From Sphaerochaetaceae bacterium (lineage in GTDB: Bacteria; Spirochaetota; Spirochaetia; Sphaerochaetales; Sphaerochaetaceae), in assembly GCA_028532765.1 (NCBI GenBank), contig JAQQAR010000081.1, forward strand, positions 1-43,145: 43,145 nucleotides of DNA, given 5' to 3'. Under the pieces are notes generated by a model. The model saw only the letters and a list, made by a program, of their open reading frames with translations, made no database searches and had not been told where the DNA came from. The translations under genes were made by a program, and so were the position numbers. Below, in pieces: positions 25,363-33,865 of the stretch; position 1 is the first letter of the stretch; each line of letters starts with the position of its first letter.

Positions 25363-25756
25363 ACACAAAGTTTCCTGTCACATTCAGCTTGGTGTTGATC
25401 TTGGAGGAATCCTTTCGGTATGGGAACAGGATACCGGTGCTTCCTTTCTGAAGTTCCTTGGGAAGATGCAACAATGAGTACTCTTCAGTTGACACCAAGG
25501 TAGTGTACCCCTCTCTGGCTTCAAGGCTATAACGGGCATGGATCAGTATTCCTTCCAGCTCGATTGTTACGATATCGCCCAAGGAGTATCCCGCGTCCTG
25601 AAGCATCCCTCGATTAACAGAGAGTCTTAACAGTTGCTTAGCTGGGGACTCTGTAATGGAGAGGGGCACTGCATCAGGCTTCCTTACGGTGGCACAGGAG
25701 GTGAGCAACAACAAGGCGGTTGCAAGTATCGCGTATACGGTAATTCTTTTCATCAT
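25352..25756 (-). CDS. Putative small lipoprotein
   Basis: This 134-residue protein has an N-terminal signal of MMKR, a hydrophobic stretch and the lipobox LTSC with Cys21, as processed by signal peptidase II. The mature part of about 114 residues is predicted beta-rich and belongs to no family I recognise. Lnt, encoded in this window, could acylate it. GAGGAGAA precedes the start, which shares one base with the stop of the upstream Crp/Fnr gene, so the two are cotranscribed. Confidence 0.7.
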   Translation of the reverse strand: MMKRITVYAILATALLLLTSCATVRKPDAVPLSITESPAKQLLRLSVNRGMLQDAGYSLGDIVTIELEGILIHARYSLEAREGYTTLVSTEEYSLLHLPKELQKGSTGILFPYRKDSSKINTKLNVTGNFVFTL

Positions 25757-26421
25757 CAGTTCTCCTCAAGCAGGGTAAATGTGCTCTTATGATAATCCAC
25801 TAATCCTTCACTGCGCATCTTTGAGAGTTCGCTGGACATCGCACTTCTCTCCACACAGAGATAGTCTGCAAGATGTTGCCGGTCAAAAGGAATGGTGAAG
25901 CTCTTCTTGTTTCCTTGCCGCTTCGATTCAGCAGAGAGGTAGGAGAGTAGCTTCTCCCGCGTATTACGCTTTGTGATGTGATTGATCTTTTTCATCAATT
26001 CCAGGTTTTTGTGACTGAGTAACTTCACTAGGTTTTCGATCAACATATGATGATATACACAGTTCATGCTGCAGGTGGTTACAATTTTATTGATGTTCAG
26101 GAATAGGATGGTGGTAGGCTGCGATGTAATGGCAGCAACTTCACTGGGGGACTGGGTAAAGGCAACAGTCTCTGCAAAGGTGTCTCCCACCCCAATATTG
26201 GTCACAACTGTTCTGTTTCCCCAGAAATCGTGACGGACAATATTTACTGATCCCTGGAGTACGATGCCCATTTCATCGGTGAAATCCCCTTCATCAATGA
26301 TGGTGTAGTCCTTGGGAAAATTACTGGTCCTACTCTTCAAGCAACCGAGCAAGTGGGGCAGCTCCTGTGCTCCTATCTGCTTGAAAAGATGAGAATGGTG
26401 TACTATCTCGTAGATATTCAT
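25756..26421 (-). CDS. Crp/Fnr-family transcriptional regulator
   Basis: The 221-residue protein has an N-terminal cyclic-nucleotide-like beta-roll (DYTIIDEGDFTDEMGIVLQGSVNIV) and a C-terminal helix-turn-helix (RQHLADYLCVERSAMSSELSKMRSEGLV). FNR's N-terminal cysteine cluster is absent, but a CSMNC pair lies near the dimer helix. The recognition helix resembles HcpR-like redox regulators. The ATG at 26421 is preferred because AAGGTGG lies five bases before it; the longer in-frame start at 26508 adds 29 residues with no such site. It is divergent from a ferredoxin gene, the usual arrangement for redox control. Confidence 0.87.
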   Translation of the reverse strand: MNIYEIVHHSHLFKQIGAQELPHLLGCLKSRTSNFPKDYTIIDEGDFTDEMGIVLQGSVNIVRHDFWGNRTVVTNIGVGDTFAETVAFTQSPSEVAAITSQPTTILFLNINKIVTTCSMNCVYHHMLIENLVKLLSHKNLELMKKINHITKRNTREKLLSYLSAESKRQGNKKSFTIPFDRQHLADYLCVERSAMSSELSKMRSEGLVDYHKSTFTLLEEN

Positions 26422-26438
26422 AAACCACCTTATATTTT

Positions 26439-26452
26439 GTTGTAAATCCAAC
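26439..26452. promoter_or_regulatory. Possible operator GTTG-N6-CAAC between the regulator and ferredoxin genes
   Basis: GTTG (26439-26442) and CAAC (26449-26452) are inverted around six bases, 18 bases before the regulator's start. The half-site is short, so this could be chance. Confidence 0.25.
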
Positions 26453-26509
26453 ATATCAATAGATGAGCACATGGTATCATAACCCATATAACAAGACAAT
26501 GGAGTCAAT

Positions 26510-27211
26510 ATGATCAGACAGATGATAACTATAGATGAAGAGCTGTGTAATGGGTGTGGTTTGTGCGTGAGTGCATGCCAAGAGGGAGCAATTGGTCTGG
26601 TAAACGGTAAAGCAGTCCTGCTTAGGGAAGATTACTGTGACGGGTTGGGCAATTGCCTGCCTGTCTGCCCAACTGGAGCAATCACCTTCGAAGAGCGAGA
26701 GGCTCCTGCATTTGACCATGAAGCGGTAGAGAAGTTCATGGAAGCGGAGAAGCCGGTATTCAGTTGCCCTGGAAGCAAAATCAAGGTGATGAAAAGTGAA
26801 GAAAAGAGAGAACCTGTTTCACAAAACATGAATGCTGCTCCCCTACAGAGCCAGCTCCGTCAGTGGCCGGTGCAGATCAAACTGGCTGCCCCAAATGCAG
26901 GGTTCTTCAACAATGCTGACCTGCTTATTGCAGCTGATTGTGCAGCCTACGCCTATGGTGATTTTCACAATACCTTCATCAAGAACAGGGTCACCCTTAT
27001 AGGCTGTCCCAAGCTCGATGCAGGGGATTATGCAGAGAAACTCACCGAGATCTTTACCAATCATGATATCAGGAGCATCACGGTCGCAAGAATGGAAGTT
27101 CCTTGCTGTGGTGGCCTCGATGGGGCAGTGAAGCGTGCCATTGCAGCCAGTGGGAAGATTATCCCCCTTGCTGTGGTTACACTCTCCACAGAAGGGGAAA
27201 TTCTCCGCTAG
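26510..27211 (+). CDS. Ferredoxin-type 4Fe-4S protein with Cys-rich C-terminal domain
   Basis: The 233-residue protein begins with a bacterial ferredoxin domain. Cluster 1 has Cys13, 16, 19 and 23. The second site is DYCDGLGNCLPVCP, with C-x5-C-x3-C rather than CxxCxxC, a variant seen in a ferredoxin family often found next to Crp/Fnr genes. The rest holds more conserved-looking cysteines (FSCPGSK, AADCAAYAYGDFH, IGCPKLD, VPCCGG), suggesting a further redox or metal site. GGAG lies six bases before the ATG. It is divergent from the Crp/Fnr gene and its stop overlaps the convergent barrel gene by four bases. Electron-transfer partner unknown. Confidence 0.85.
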   Translation: MIRQMITIDEELCNGCGLCVSACQEGAIGLVNGKAVLLREDYCDGLGNCLPVCPTGAITFEEREAPAFDHEAVEKFMEAEKPVFSCPGSKIKVMKSEEKREPVSQNMNAAPLQSQLRQWPVQIKLAAPNAGFFNNADLLIAADCAAYAYGDFHNTFIKNRVTLIGCPKLDAGDYAEKLTEIFTNHDIRSITVARMEVPCCGGLDGAVKRAIAASGKIIPLAVVTLSTEGEILR

Positions 27212-28323
27212 AAGATCCAGGAAGCTCCGAGGGAGAGGGAGATGCTTCCATCCTTGGGACCGTAAGGAGAAGGAACCTTACCCTTCCAGCTGAACATGTC
27301 ATCTTTTTCCCCTATTGGAGCACTGAGGAAACCCAAGAGGCTGAAGCCTTCAAGTACTGCCCAGTTTACCCCGAGTGTTGCATTGAAGGAAAGATCAAAC
27401 GGACTGATGATCGTCCTCAGTGACCAGGAGATACTGGAAGAAGGGGTATACACTACCTCAGGGTAGAGTAAGAGTGGACAGTCTGCATCGTCTTGGCTCT
27501 CTAGTTTCCAGTTCCCTGCAGGGCGAGTCAGGAATTCCAGCCGAAGGGTTACGTTCTTATCATCCTCCAGATATTGGATGTGGAACAATCCACCGGTAAT
27601 TACCCAGGAATCCAGTGTTTCTTCCCCGATATCTCCACTCTGTGGAATGGCAAGGGAAGAAGAGAGGTACCAGTCCGGTCCTATATTCCCCTGTAGGCTT
27701 ATATAGGGTTTATGCAGGCGCTCACTCTCATAACTGGTGAGATAGCCTGCTTCCACCTTGGTCTCCTGAACGGTAGTGTAGAGGCGAGCCCCTCCTCCCA
27801 TATGTTCAATCTGCATATCCGGCGATGGGAGTAAAACAGCCTCAGCAAAACTGAAGAACCCCAGAGGATAATTCAGACTTACCAGGAGCCCCGTCTCACT
27901 GCGAAGCTCTGCTTGAGTCAATGTTACCGAGGTGTCATTGCTCCCATAGAGCACATCCCCGGCATTGAAAAGCATTCCATCCCCCCAAGAGAGGCGGGTT
28001 TTTCCTGCCGTCAGGCGGAAGGAAGGAAAGCGTGCCTTGAAGTAGGCCTTGTGGAGGATTTCTTCATAAATGGCTGGAGCGGAAGAAGAAGTGAGAAGAT
28101 ACGGATTCGGTGTTTTCAAAACTACTTCCCCACGTACATTGCCACTCCTTCCTGAGCTGATCGAGAGACTCAGGGCGGGAGCCATTGTCTCATTCCACTG
28201 GCTAGTGTTTGGCGTGTAGCTGATTGCGCTGAGCAACTGCATCTCAACCACTGGGTTCTCAGCCGCTGTCAGGGAAAGAGCAATAATGAGGAAGAGTGAA
28301 AGGAGTAGAGACTTTCTTACCAT
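27208..28323 (-). CDS. Outer-membrane beta-barrel protein of the Lol-like operon
   Basis: This 371-residue protein has a signal peptide at residues 1-21 (LSLTAAE), alternating strands throughout and a C-terminal ASWIF, the aromatic end recognised by the BAM complex. The phrase LSWGDGMLFNAGDVL and a later GGGARLY also occur in similar form in the barrel encoded at 41896-43143. It is the last gene of the seven-gene operon, overlapping the LolA-like gene by seven bases. From position it is the likely outer-membrane end of the ABC/LolA system. Confidence 0.75.
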   Translation of the reverse strand: MVRKSLLLSLFLIIALSLTAAENPVVEMQLLSAISYTPNTSQWNETMAPALSLSISSGRSGNVRGEVVLKTPNPYLLTSSSAPAIYEEILHKAYFKARFPSFRLTAGKTRLSWGDGMLFNAGDVLYGSNDTSVTLTQAELRSETGLLVSLNYPLGFFSFAEAVLLPSPDMQIEHMGGGARLYTTVQETKVEAGYLTSYESERLHKPYISLQGNIGPDWYLSSSLAIPQSGDIGEETLDSWVITGGLFHIQYLEDDKNVTLRLEFLTRPAGNWKLESQDDADCPLLLYPEVVYTPSSSISWSLRTIISPFDLSFNATLGVNWAVLEGFSLLGFLSAPIGEKDDMFSWKGKVPSPYGPKDGSISLSLGASWIF

Positions 28324-29060
28324 GTCAAATTCTCCAAGGTGAATAGGTTCCTATCGAGTGCGATGTCTACTTCCAAGGTGTCGAGGGTCATCCATGTTGC
28401 ACTGTTACTCTTCATCGCATCCTCGATACGGGTCTCTTTTGGTAGGGTTCTTCCATCTACCACCAAGGTATCGAGCACCTCCATCTCCTTGAGCAGGCGA
28501 CCGTGGCTGGTGGAATATTCACCTTTCCATGTCAGGAAGGTCTCTTTGTCCACCCAGATTTTCTGGACAGGGTAGGCGACCTGCCTTGTTTTTGCCGTAA
28601 GGGTCAGGATATGGCAATCCCTTCCATTGATGGTCTCGCTGCCATCGAGTGTCACGGTATAGTCATCAAGGGTGGTTTTCTCCTCTGTCATGTCCTCATA
28701 GGAGAGATCGCTGCCAAGTACTGACTGTCTGAGTGCTGCTCCTTGCAGCCTGATCAACTCTTCGGCATCAGGGTAGAAGAGATAGAGGCTTCCCTTGGTC
28801 CTGAGTATCTTCTGCCCCCGTTCAGCGATGCTGGTGAATTCAATAAGGGAATCGGAAGTTCCTCGGGCCCAGGCCTTGAAGGTACTCTCCTTTGTTCCAA
28901 ACCGGTCAGTCGTTTTGATTGATCCGGTGGAGTAGGAGGTTTCAAAGGTGGCTTGTGCATCCATCTCCCTGACAATCTCCTCGGCTGTGATTGCGAACAG
29001 GGAAACAGGAAGCAAGAGTATGGTAAGTCCAAGCAGGACCATGATAATACGTTTAGACAT
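28317..29060 (-). CDS. LolA-like periplasmic outer-membrane lipoprotein-sorting family protein
   Basis: The 247-residue product has a signal peptide (about 1-23, ending in LFA), ITAEEIVREMDAQ, and a run of antiparallel strands matching the LolA-like/lipoprotein-sorting fold: STFKAWARGTSDSLIEF, KILRTKGSLYLFYPDAEELIRLQG, KIWVDKETFLTWKGEYS, GRTLPKETRIED. This family binds lipid or lipoprotein acyl chains in a half-barrel. The ATG at 29060 has GGAGG nine bases upstream; a TTG six codons earlier is less likely. It overlaps both neighbouring genes. It probably carries cargo between the permeases and the outer-membrane barrel, though this is inferred. Confidence 0.82.
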   Translation of the reverse strand: MSKRIIMVLLGLTILLLPVSLFAITAEEIVREMDAQATFETSYSTGSIKTTDRFGTKESTFKAWARGTSDSLIEFTSIAERGQKILRTKGSLYLFYPDAEELIRLQGAALRQSVLGSDLSYEDMTEEKTTLDDYTVTLDGSETINGRDCHILTLTAKTRQVAYPVQKIWVDKETFLTWKGEYSTSHGRLLKEMEVLDTLVVDGRTLPKETRIEDAMKSNSATWMTLDTLEVDIALDRNLFTLENLTW

Positions 29061-30288
29061 AGCGTAGTGCCTCCACAATTTCTATTTTTGAAGCTTTTCT
29101 GGATGGAATGAGCGTAGAGAGCGATGAGATGATGATCGCGTAGATCCATACAAAGAGAGCGGTGAACCAGTTGACCCGAGGGAAGAGAATGGAGGATATC
29201 TCCATATCGACACCACTCATCGCCTCAGTGAAATTGATTCCAGTCTTACTGAGTATGTAGACGATCAAAACCCCGACGAGTGTACCAAGGGTGGAACCGG
29301 CAATGCTTATAAACGTTCCTTCCAGAAGGAAGAGTCTCGTGAGTTCCTTGCCTTGCATTCCAAGGGCACCCAAGGTTCCAATCTCACGAACTCTCTCATA
29401 GATAACCATCATCGTGGTATTGATGATGACCGTACTTCCCAGGACAAAGAAGATTGCTCCCATCACGTAGTAGATGAACTTGGCAATGGAGAGGAATGTA
29501 TACATCATATTCAGATCCTTCCATGCTCGTGTTTCAGTCTTAAGGGAAAGCTGTTCCTGAAGGGCAGTCTCCACTGCATTGGCTACATCTCTTTCTTTGT
29601 ATCCATCCTCAGTGAGCAATAGGATTTCCTGGGTATGGCCATCCATCCTCAGGAGGTATTGGGCCCGATCGATGGGAACATACACCGTCTTGGCACTCAG
29701 TCCTCCTACTGGGAAGGATGCAATACCGACAATGGTGAATGTCATGGCATTGGAACCCCTCAGTACAGTGGAGGTAAGCATGGTCACCTTGTCTCCCAGT
29801 GAGAGACCAAGGTCATGGGCAAGGAATTTGCCCATCAACAGCTCATTGGCTCCAGCTTCAGGGATTCTCCCTTCATCTATGATTGCAGGAAAATCAATGA
29901 AGGCCTGTTCTGTGTTGAAGTCAACACCAACTCCCATGGCTCCATTGTTTTTCTCATCGATGTACAGATTGGCAGGAAAATTGATCCGCGGGGTAGCTGC
30001 CTCTACTCCCTCGACAGCAGACGCTACAGAGATCACCTTCTCGGCCTCCAGGCTTAGATGCAAAGGGTTGTATCGTTCATACTTCTCAAAGTCTGCATGT
30101 CTGATCCTCACCTCTCCGGTGTAGTAGCTGGTAAGATTGGTCGCCATGTCTGTTTCCATGGTCTCAAGCAAGGCCAACAGTGCCATGATGGCCATTGCTG
30201 AAACAGCAATTGCTACAGCAGAGAGTATGGAGCGACGGAGATTCCTGAACACATTGCGAAAAGCTACAGCTGGTAATTTTATCGTCAT
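29053..30288 (-). CDS. MacB/FtsX-type ABC permease 2
   Basis: This 411-residue type VII ABC permease has one N-terminal membrane helix (about 20-42), a large periplasmic MacB-like core domain of about 230 residues, and three C-terminal helices with IYERVREIGTLGALGMQGKELTRLFLLEG, the hallmark of the MacB/LolCE/FtsX coupling segment. Such permeases move substrates within or out of the periplasmic leaflet by mechanotransmission. It pairs with the related permease upstream (nine-base gap), probably as a heterodimer like LolC-LolE. Confidence 0.9.
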   Translation of the reverse strand: MTIKLPAVAFRNVFRNLRRSILSAVAIAVSAMAIMALLALLETMETDMATNLTSYYTGEVRIRHADFEKYERYNPLHLSLEAEKVISVASAVEGVEAATPRINFPANLYIDEKNNGAMGVGVDFNTEQAFIDFPAIIDEGRIPEAGANELLMGKFLAHDLGLSLGDKVTMLTSTVLRGSNAMTFTIVGIASFPVGGLSAKTVYVPIDRAQYLLRMDGHTQEILLLTEDGYKERDVANAVETALQEQLSLKTETRAWKDLNMMYTFLSIAKFIYYVMGAIFFVLGSTVIINTTMMVIYERVREIGTLGALGMQGKELTRLFLLEGTFISIAGSTLGTLVGVLIVYILSKTGINFTEAMSGVDMEISSILFPRVNWFTALFVWIYAIIISSLSTLIPSRKASKIEIVEALRYV

Positions 30289-30297
30289 CGTCTTCTC

Positions 30298-31548
30298 CTA
30301 TTGATGGTGCAAGCACGTGGGGATGTCGAGTTTCAGAGCTCTTCTTATGGGAAAAACTGCTACAAGCATGGAAAGGAGTATACCAGCAGAGAATGCCTTG
30401 AGTATGGTGGCAAAGTTCCAAGCTCCTCGCATGATACTCGATATCCTGAACCCAATATCCATATCCCTGAACATGAAGCCAAAGTCCAATCCTGTGTTTA
30501 CCAGATAGATATTCACCAGGCTTCCCAAAGCTATACCCGCGACTGACCCAATGAGTCCGATACCTCCGGCTTCAAAGAGAAAGGAGAGAAGGATGTCACG
30601 GTCTTTCATCCCTAGGGCCCGCATCATGCCAAGCTCTCTCATTCTCTCATACATTGCCATCAACATGGTGTTGGAGACTCCAACAGCTGCGATAATGAAA
30701 ACAAGGAAGAGAATCATCCCTGTTCCCCCTTGTTTAGCTTCCACCAGTGCCAGGTAGTCTCGAGCAAGATCTTCCCAGGTGAAGACACTGAACCCTTCAG
30801 GGAGTTTTGCTTGCAAGGTGGATTTCGCTTGTTCAAGGTTGGTTTTTTCGGGGAGGACGATATCGATACTTGTTACCGAGTTTTCCATTCCTAGGTACAT
30901 GTCTGCAGCTGTGATATCCATCATGATAAGTGTTCGGTTCACATTTGGGTTGGGGCAATTGACGATACCGACAATTTGCATGTCGAAGGCCTCGTAGAAG
31001 CCTCCTTTGCCTCTGGTAAGCAAGGTAACCCAGTAACCAACCTCTGCCCCGATGTCCTCAGCGAACCAGCTGCCCAATACCACTCCGTCCATCTCACCCG
31101 GTTCGAGGTGTCGTCCTTCCACCAAGGTATCTTCGAAACGATAGACTTCGAAATCTTGTTTTGGATCGATGGCCGTCACTCTTACACTCATATTGCCGTC
31201 TTCACCAAAATCATCACTATAGAGAATCATATCAGCGGCGAAGGTGGTTCTCACGGTCGCCACCCCTTGTTCTTCCTCTACCAATGGAATGATGGATTCA
31301 GGATTTTCTATGCTGGCCTCTAGGGGGAGGAATGCACGGTCTTCCCAATACCCATCGGCATAGATACGAAGAGAGGCCGTCTCATACCAACGGAGGTTGC
31401 GCATCGATTCCAGCGTAGCTCCCCCGAGAATGGAATCAACGATGATGTACATCATCAACCCAACTGCGATGGCCACCGATGTGATGATCGTACGTCGCTT
31501 GTAGCGACTGAGATTCTTCGCTGCCAGTTGCAGGATAAATTTCATCAC
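30298..31548 (-). CDS. MacB/FtsX-type ABC permease 1
   Basis: The 416-residue protein has the same architecture as its downstream partner: first helix at about 20-40, periplasmic domain with WYETASLRIYADGYWED, then three helices including SNTMLMAMYERMRELGMMRALGMKDRDILLSFLFEAGGIG. It overlaps the ATPase stop by four bases. The pair of different permeases plus one ATPase is the LolCDE layout rather than the MacB homodimer layout. Confidence 0.9.
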   Translation of the reverse strand: MMKFILQLAAKNLSRYKRRTIITSVAIAVGLMMYIIVDSILGGATLESMRNLRWYETASLRIYADGYWEDRAFLPLEASIENPESIIPLVEEEQGVATVRTTFAADMILYSDDFGEDGNMSVRVTAIDPKQDFEVYRFEDTLVEGRHLEPGEMDGVVLGSWFAEDIGAEVGYWVTLLTRGKGGFYEAFDMQIVGIVNCPNPNVNRTLIMMDITAADMYLGMENSVTSIDIVLPEKTNLEQAKSTLQAKLPEGFSVFTWEDLARDYLALVEAKQGGTGMILFLVFIIAAVGVSNTMLMAMYERMRELGMMRALGMKDRDILLSFLFEAGGIGLIGSVAGIALGSLVNIYLVNTGLDFGFMFRDMDIGFRISSIMRGAWNFATILKAFSAGILLSMLVAVFPIRRALKLDIPTCLHHQ

Positions 31549-32231
31549 TGTCTCCTTTCGTCACTAACGATAGCACCGTCATGCAGTTGCACAAGGCGGG
31601 AGGCGTAATCCATGACCATCTGGTCGTGTGTGGAGAAAATGAACGTGGTGTGATACTTCTCGTTCATGCGTTTCATCAGCTTGAGAATCTCTTCGCCAGT
31701 CTTGGAATCCAAATTGGCAGTCGGTTCATCAGCGAGGATGATCTGTGGGTTCTTTACGAGCGCTCGGGCGATGGCTATTCTCTGCTGTTGCCCACCGCTG
31801 AGCTTGGCGGGACGTCGGTCCTCCATCCCTTCCAGACCAACTTCCTTGAGTACCTCATAGGTGCGTCTCTTGACCTCACTTTCACTGACATCAAGCAAGG
31901 AGAGTACAAAGCTGACATTCTCATAGGCGGAGAGGACTGGTATCAAGTTATAGGTCTGGAAAATAAAACCAAGATTGTTTCTCCTGAATGCTGTTTTCTC
32001 TACCTTGTCCATGGTACTGATCGCAGCATCATTGATGAAGATTTCTCCCTCATCCAAGCCATCTATACAACCAATAAGATTGAGCAACGTGGTCTTTCCA
32101 GATCCTGAGGGCCCTGCAATGGAGAGAAACTCACCCGCTTCAATATCCAGGGAGACTTTTTTCAATGCCTTGACTACTGTTTCACCTGTCTTGTAGTTTC
32201 TCGATACTTTTTCAATTCTGATCATGCTCAT
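31545..32231 (-). CDS. LolD/MacB-type ABC transporter ATPase
   Basis: The 228-residue ATPase has Walker [11 protein letters not shown] near 40-50, Q-loop [17 protein letters not shown] (the type VII exporter hallmark), signature [15 protein letters not shown], Walker [13 protein letters not shown] and the H-loop STHD. It energises the two permeases that follow. AAGGAAG lies nine bases before the first ATG; a second ATG two codons on is an alternative. It overlaps the SPFH gene by 20 bases. Confidence 0.93.
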   Translation of the reverse strand: MSMIRIEKVSRNYKTGETVVKALKKVSLDIEAGEFLSIAGPSGSGKTTLLNLIGCIDGLDEGEIFINDAAISTMDKVEKTAFRRNNLGFIFQTYNLIPVLSAYENVSFVLSLLDVSESEVKRRTYEVLKEVGLEGMEDRRPAKLSGGQQQRIAIARALVKNPQIILADEPTANLDSKTGEEILKLMKRMNEKYHTTFIFSTHDQMVMDYASRLVQLHDGAIVSDERRQ

Positions 32232-33324
32232 CTTCTGTTACTTCCTTCTCATTGTTTCGTTTAGCCTGTTCTGTCTTCTGTATTGCCGCTGTTCCCATAA
32301 CCGCACCAAAGTCCATATGATCCAGGATTGAGGCCGGCATCAGCATCATTGAGTTGTTCTGCCTTATTCCCTCATACACCATATTCATCGACCGGAGTTG
32401 AAGTGCGATCGGGTCATTGGCGTATTCAGCTGAAGCCTCGGTGAATTTCTTGGCAATCTCCACCTCTGCAGCACCCAATATGATTCTCGATTCCTTCTCA
32501 CGCTCAGCCTGTGCTTGCTTGCTCAGCGCATCCTCCAGTTCCTTGGGAATGATGATATCGGTAATCTCTATTGAGAGAATGGTAACACCCCATGGATTGG
32601 TCTTGGCGTCCAACGCTTGCTGAATCTCCCGTCCGAGTTCCTCACGTTCACTGAGTAGACTTCTCAGGTAGTGCTTACCGATGGAATCGCGGAGTGCTGT
32701 CTGAGCCGATAGGATGACCGCCTCAGTGTAATCCTCTACTTCCAGAATGGCCTTCTTTGCATCCCAGATCATCCAGAATGCCAGGGCATCCACATGGACA
32801 GGAACAGTATCCTTGGTAAGTGTTTTCTCGGCACTGAAATCAGTTGCCCTGATACGGGTATCGATGAACTCAGCAGCGCGGTCGATCAAGGGGATAAGGA
32901 AAAATAGCCCAGGGCCCCTGACCGTCTGGAACTTTCCCAACCTCAGAATGATCACCTTGTCCCAGTGATAGACCAACTGGAAAGAGGATGAAATAAGAAG
33001 CCCAAGCGAGGAAAGGGCAGTGATCGGATAGAGATACAATGAAAGTTCTCCGATTACCCAGACCCACAGGATCAGAATGATCGCCATCACCAATGTCCAT
33101 AGGGGGAAGAGGGCGATGAGGATTGCTGCTGTAAATGTCGCGGTGCTCACCAAGACAAGCGCCTCATGTGGCATGGAAGGGTAGAGCAGGAGTTGAAGGA
33201 TAGCCCCTCCAGCGAGAAAGAGTGCCAACACCAAGAAGGAAAGTGCTCCGTAGTTGAAGTCCTTCTTTAAAACGAAACCCTTCATGTTCTTGATGCGTTC
33301 AATTTTTTTCTTGTACAGGTTCAT
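32212..33324 (-). CDS. SPFH/band-7 (stomatin-like) membrane protein
   Basis: This 370-residue protein has up to four hydrophobic segments in residues 25-118, then an SPFH domain: VIILRLGKFQTVRGPGLFFLIPLID, TRIRATDFSAEKTLTKDTVPVHVDA, ALRDSIGKHYLRSLLSERE, and a coiled helical part (SKQAQAEREKESRIILGAAEVEIAKKF). Stomatin-like proteins oligomerise and organise membrane patches or protease complexes. Here it starts two bases after the GntR gene and overlaps the ATPase, so it is an integral part of the transporter operon. The four-helix N terminus is longer than in typical SlpA/YbbK proteins. Usual NfeD partner not found. Confidence 0.88.
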   Translation of the reverse strand: MNLYKKKIERIKNMKGFVLKKDFNYGALSFLVLALFLAGGAILQLLLYPSMPHEALVLVSTATFTAAILIALFPLWTLVMAIILILWVWVIGELSLYLYPITALSSLGLLISSSFQLVYHWDKVIILRLGKFQTVRGPGLFFLIPLIDRAAEFIDTRIRATDFSAEKTLTKDTVPVHVDALAFWMIWDAKKAILEVEDYTEAVILSAQTALRDSIGKHYLRSLLSEREELGREIQQALDAKTNPWGVTILSIEITDIIIPKELEDALSKQAQAEREKESRIILGAAEVEIAKKFTEASAEYANDPIALQLRSMNMVYEGIRQNNSMMLMPASILDHMDFGAVMGTAAIQKTEQAKRNNEKEVTEDEHDQN

Positions 33325-33326
33325 GA

Positions 33327-33740
33327 TTATTCCCCTTGTCTATGTACTTCATTTCCCATGTCTTTGATGGCCGCGATCAACTCGCTCGGCTGGAATCCAT
33401 AGGAAAAAGCTTTGGTGATATATTCCTTGGTGATCTGGGAAAGGATACGTTCCCGTTCAATCCCATCAATACTGACTTCCTTATCACTGATGAAGGTTCC
33501 TGAACCTTGTTGTGTCACCACGATATTTCTGATTTCCATCTCTGCGTATGCTCTGGCAACCGTGTTCGGGTTGACGCTTAAATCCACCGCAAGGGCTCGA
33601 ACAGTAGGGAGCTGAGCACCTTTTTCCAATCTTCCATCGGCAATGGCCATCTCAACTTGGAAGATGATCTGTTTATAGAAAGGCACACCACTCTTTACAT
33701 CCAGACTGAATTCCAACTTCGGCTCGATCTTGGCCACCAT
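33327..33740 (-). CDS. GntR-family regulator, YtrA type
   Basis: This is a short regulator with a winged helix at about 10-75 (GVPFYKQIIFQVEMAIADGRL, LPTVRALAVDLSVNPNTVARAYAEME, VVTQQGSGTFI) and a C-terminal helical dimer part of about 55 residues, as in YtrA regulators of ABC operons. I chose the ATG at 33740, with AGGAG just upstream; a GTG one codon later, or an ATG four codons earlier, is possible. It is the first gene of the operon, and a perfect inverted repeat on its promoter indicates autorepression. The signal that releases it is unknown; related YtrA proteins answer to cell-envelope antibiotics. Confidence 0.9.
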   Translation of the reverse strand: MVAKIEPKLEFSLDVKSGVPFYKQIIFQVEMAIADGRLEKGAQLPTVRALAVDLSVNPNTVARAYAEMEIRNIVVTQQGSGTFISDKEVSIDGIERERILSQITKEYITKAFSYGFQPSELIAAIKDMGNEVHRQGE

Positions 33741-33762
33741 TGCTCTCCTCATTTCTTGTACT

Positions 33763-33786
33763 ATTGTACTGGTGTATTAGTACAAT
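33763..33786. promoter_or_regulatory. GntR (YtrA-type) operator
   Basis: ATTGTACT (33763-33770) and AGTACAAT (33779-33786) are perfect inverted arms around eight bases. The palindrome covers the -10 box and reaches the edge of the -35 box, so a bound dimer would block RNA polymerase. GTACT/AGTAC half-sites are like those of known YtrA operators. Confidence 0.8.
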
Positions 33787-33791
33787 GTCAA
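33763..33791 (-). promoter_or_regulatory. Promoter of the GntR-SPFH-ABC-LolA-barrel operon
   Basis: On the minus strand a perfect TTGACA (33786-33791) and TACAAT (33763-33768, five of six) are exactly 17 bases apart. It is the best promoter in the window and should be strong when not repressed. Confidence 0.85.
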
Positions 33792-33815
33792 CAAAATCAT
33801 AAGTCTGTTCAGAAA

Positions 33816-33845
33816 CAAAAGAGCTGCCTCCCGTAGGAAGCAGCT
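33816..33845 (-). terminator. Rho-independent terminator after the pirin gene
   Basis: On the minus strand AGCTGCTTCC (33836-33845) pairs with GGAGGCAGCT (33822-33831), including one wobble, around a 4-base loop; CTTTTG follows. It isolates the pirin gene from the GntR operon. Confidence 0.8.
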
Positions 33846-33865
33846 TACATGCTTATTAACTTTTT

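Noticed and set aside
31581..32108. Open frame of 175 codons antisense to the ABC ATPase gene
   Set aside because: The ATPase is unmistakable with all motifs; the antisense frame has no recognisable features.
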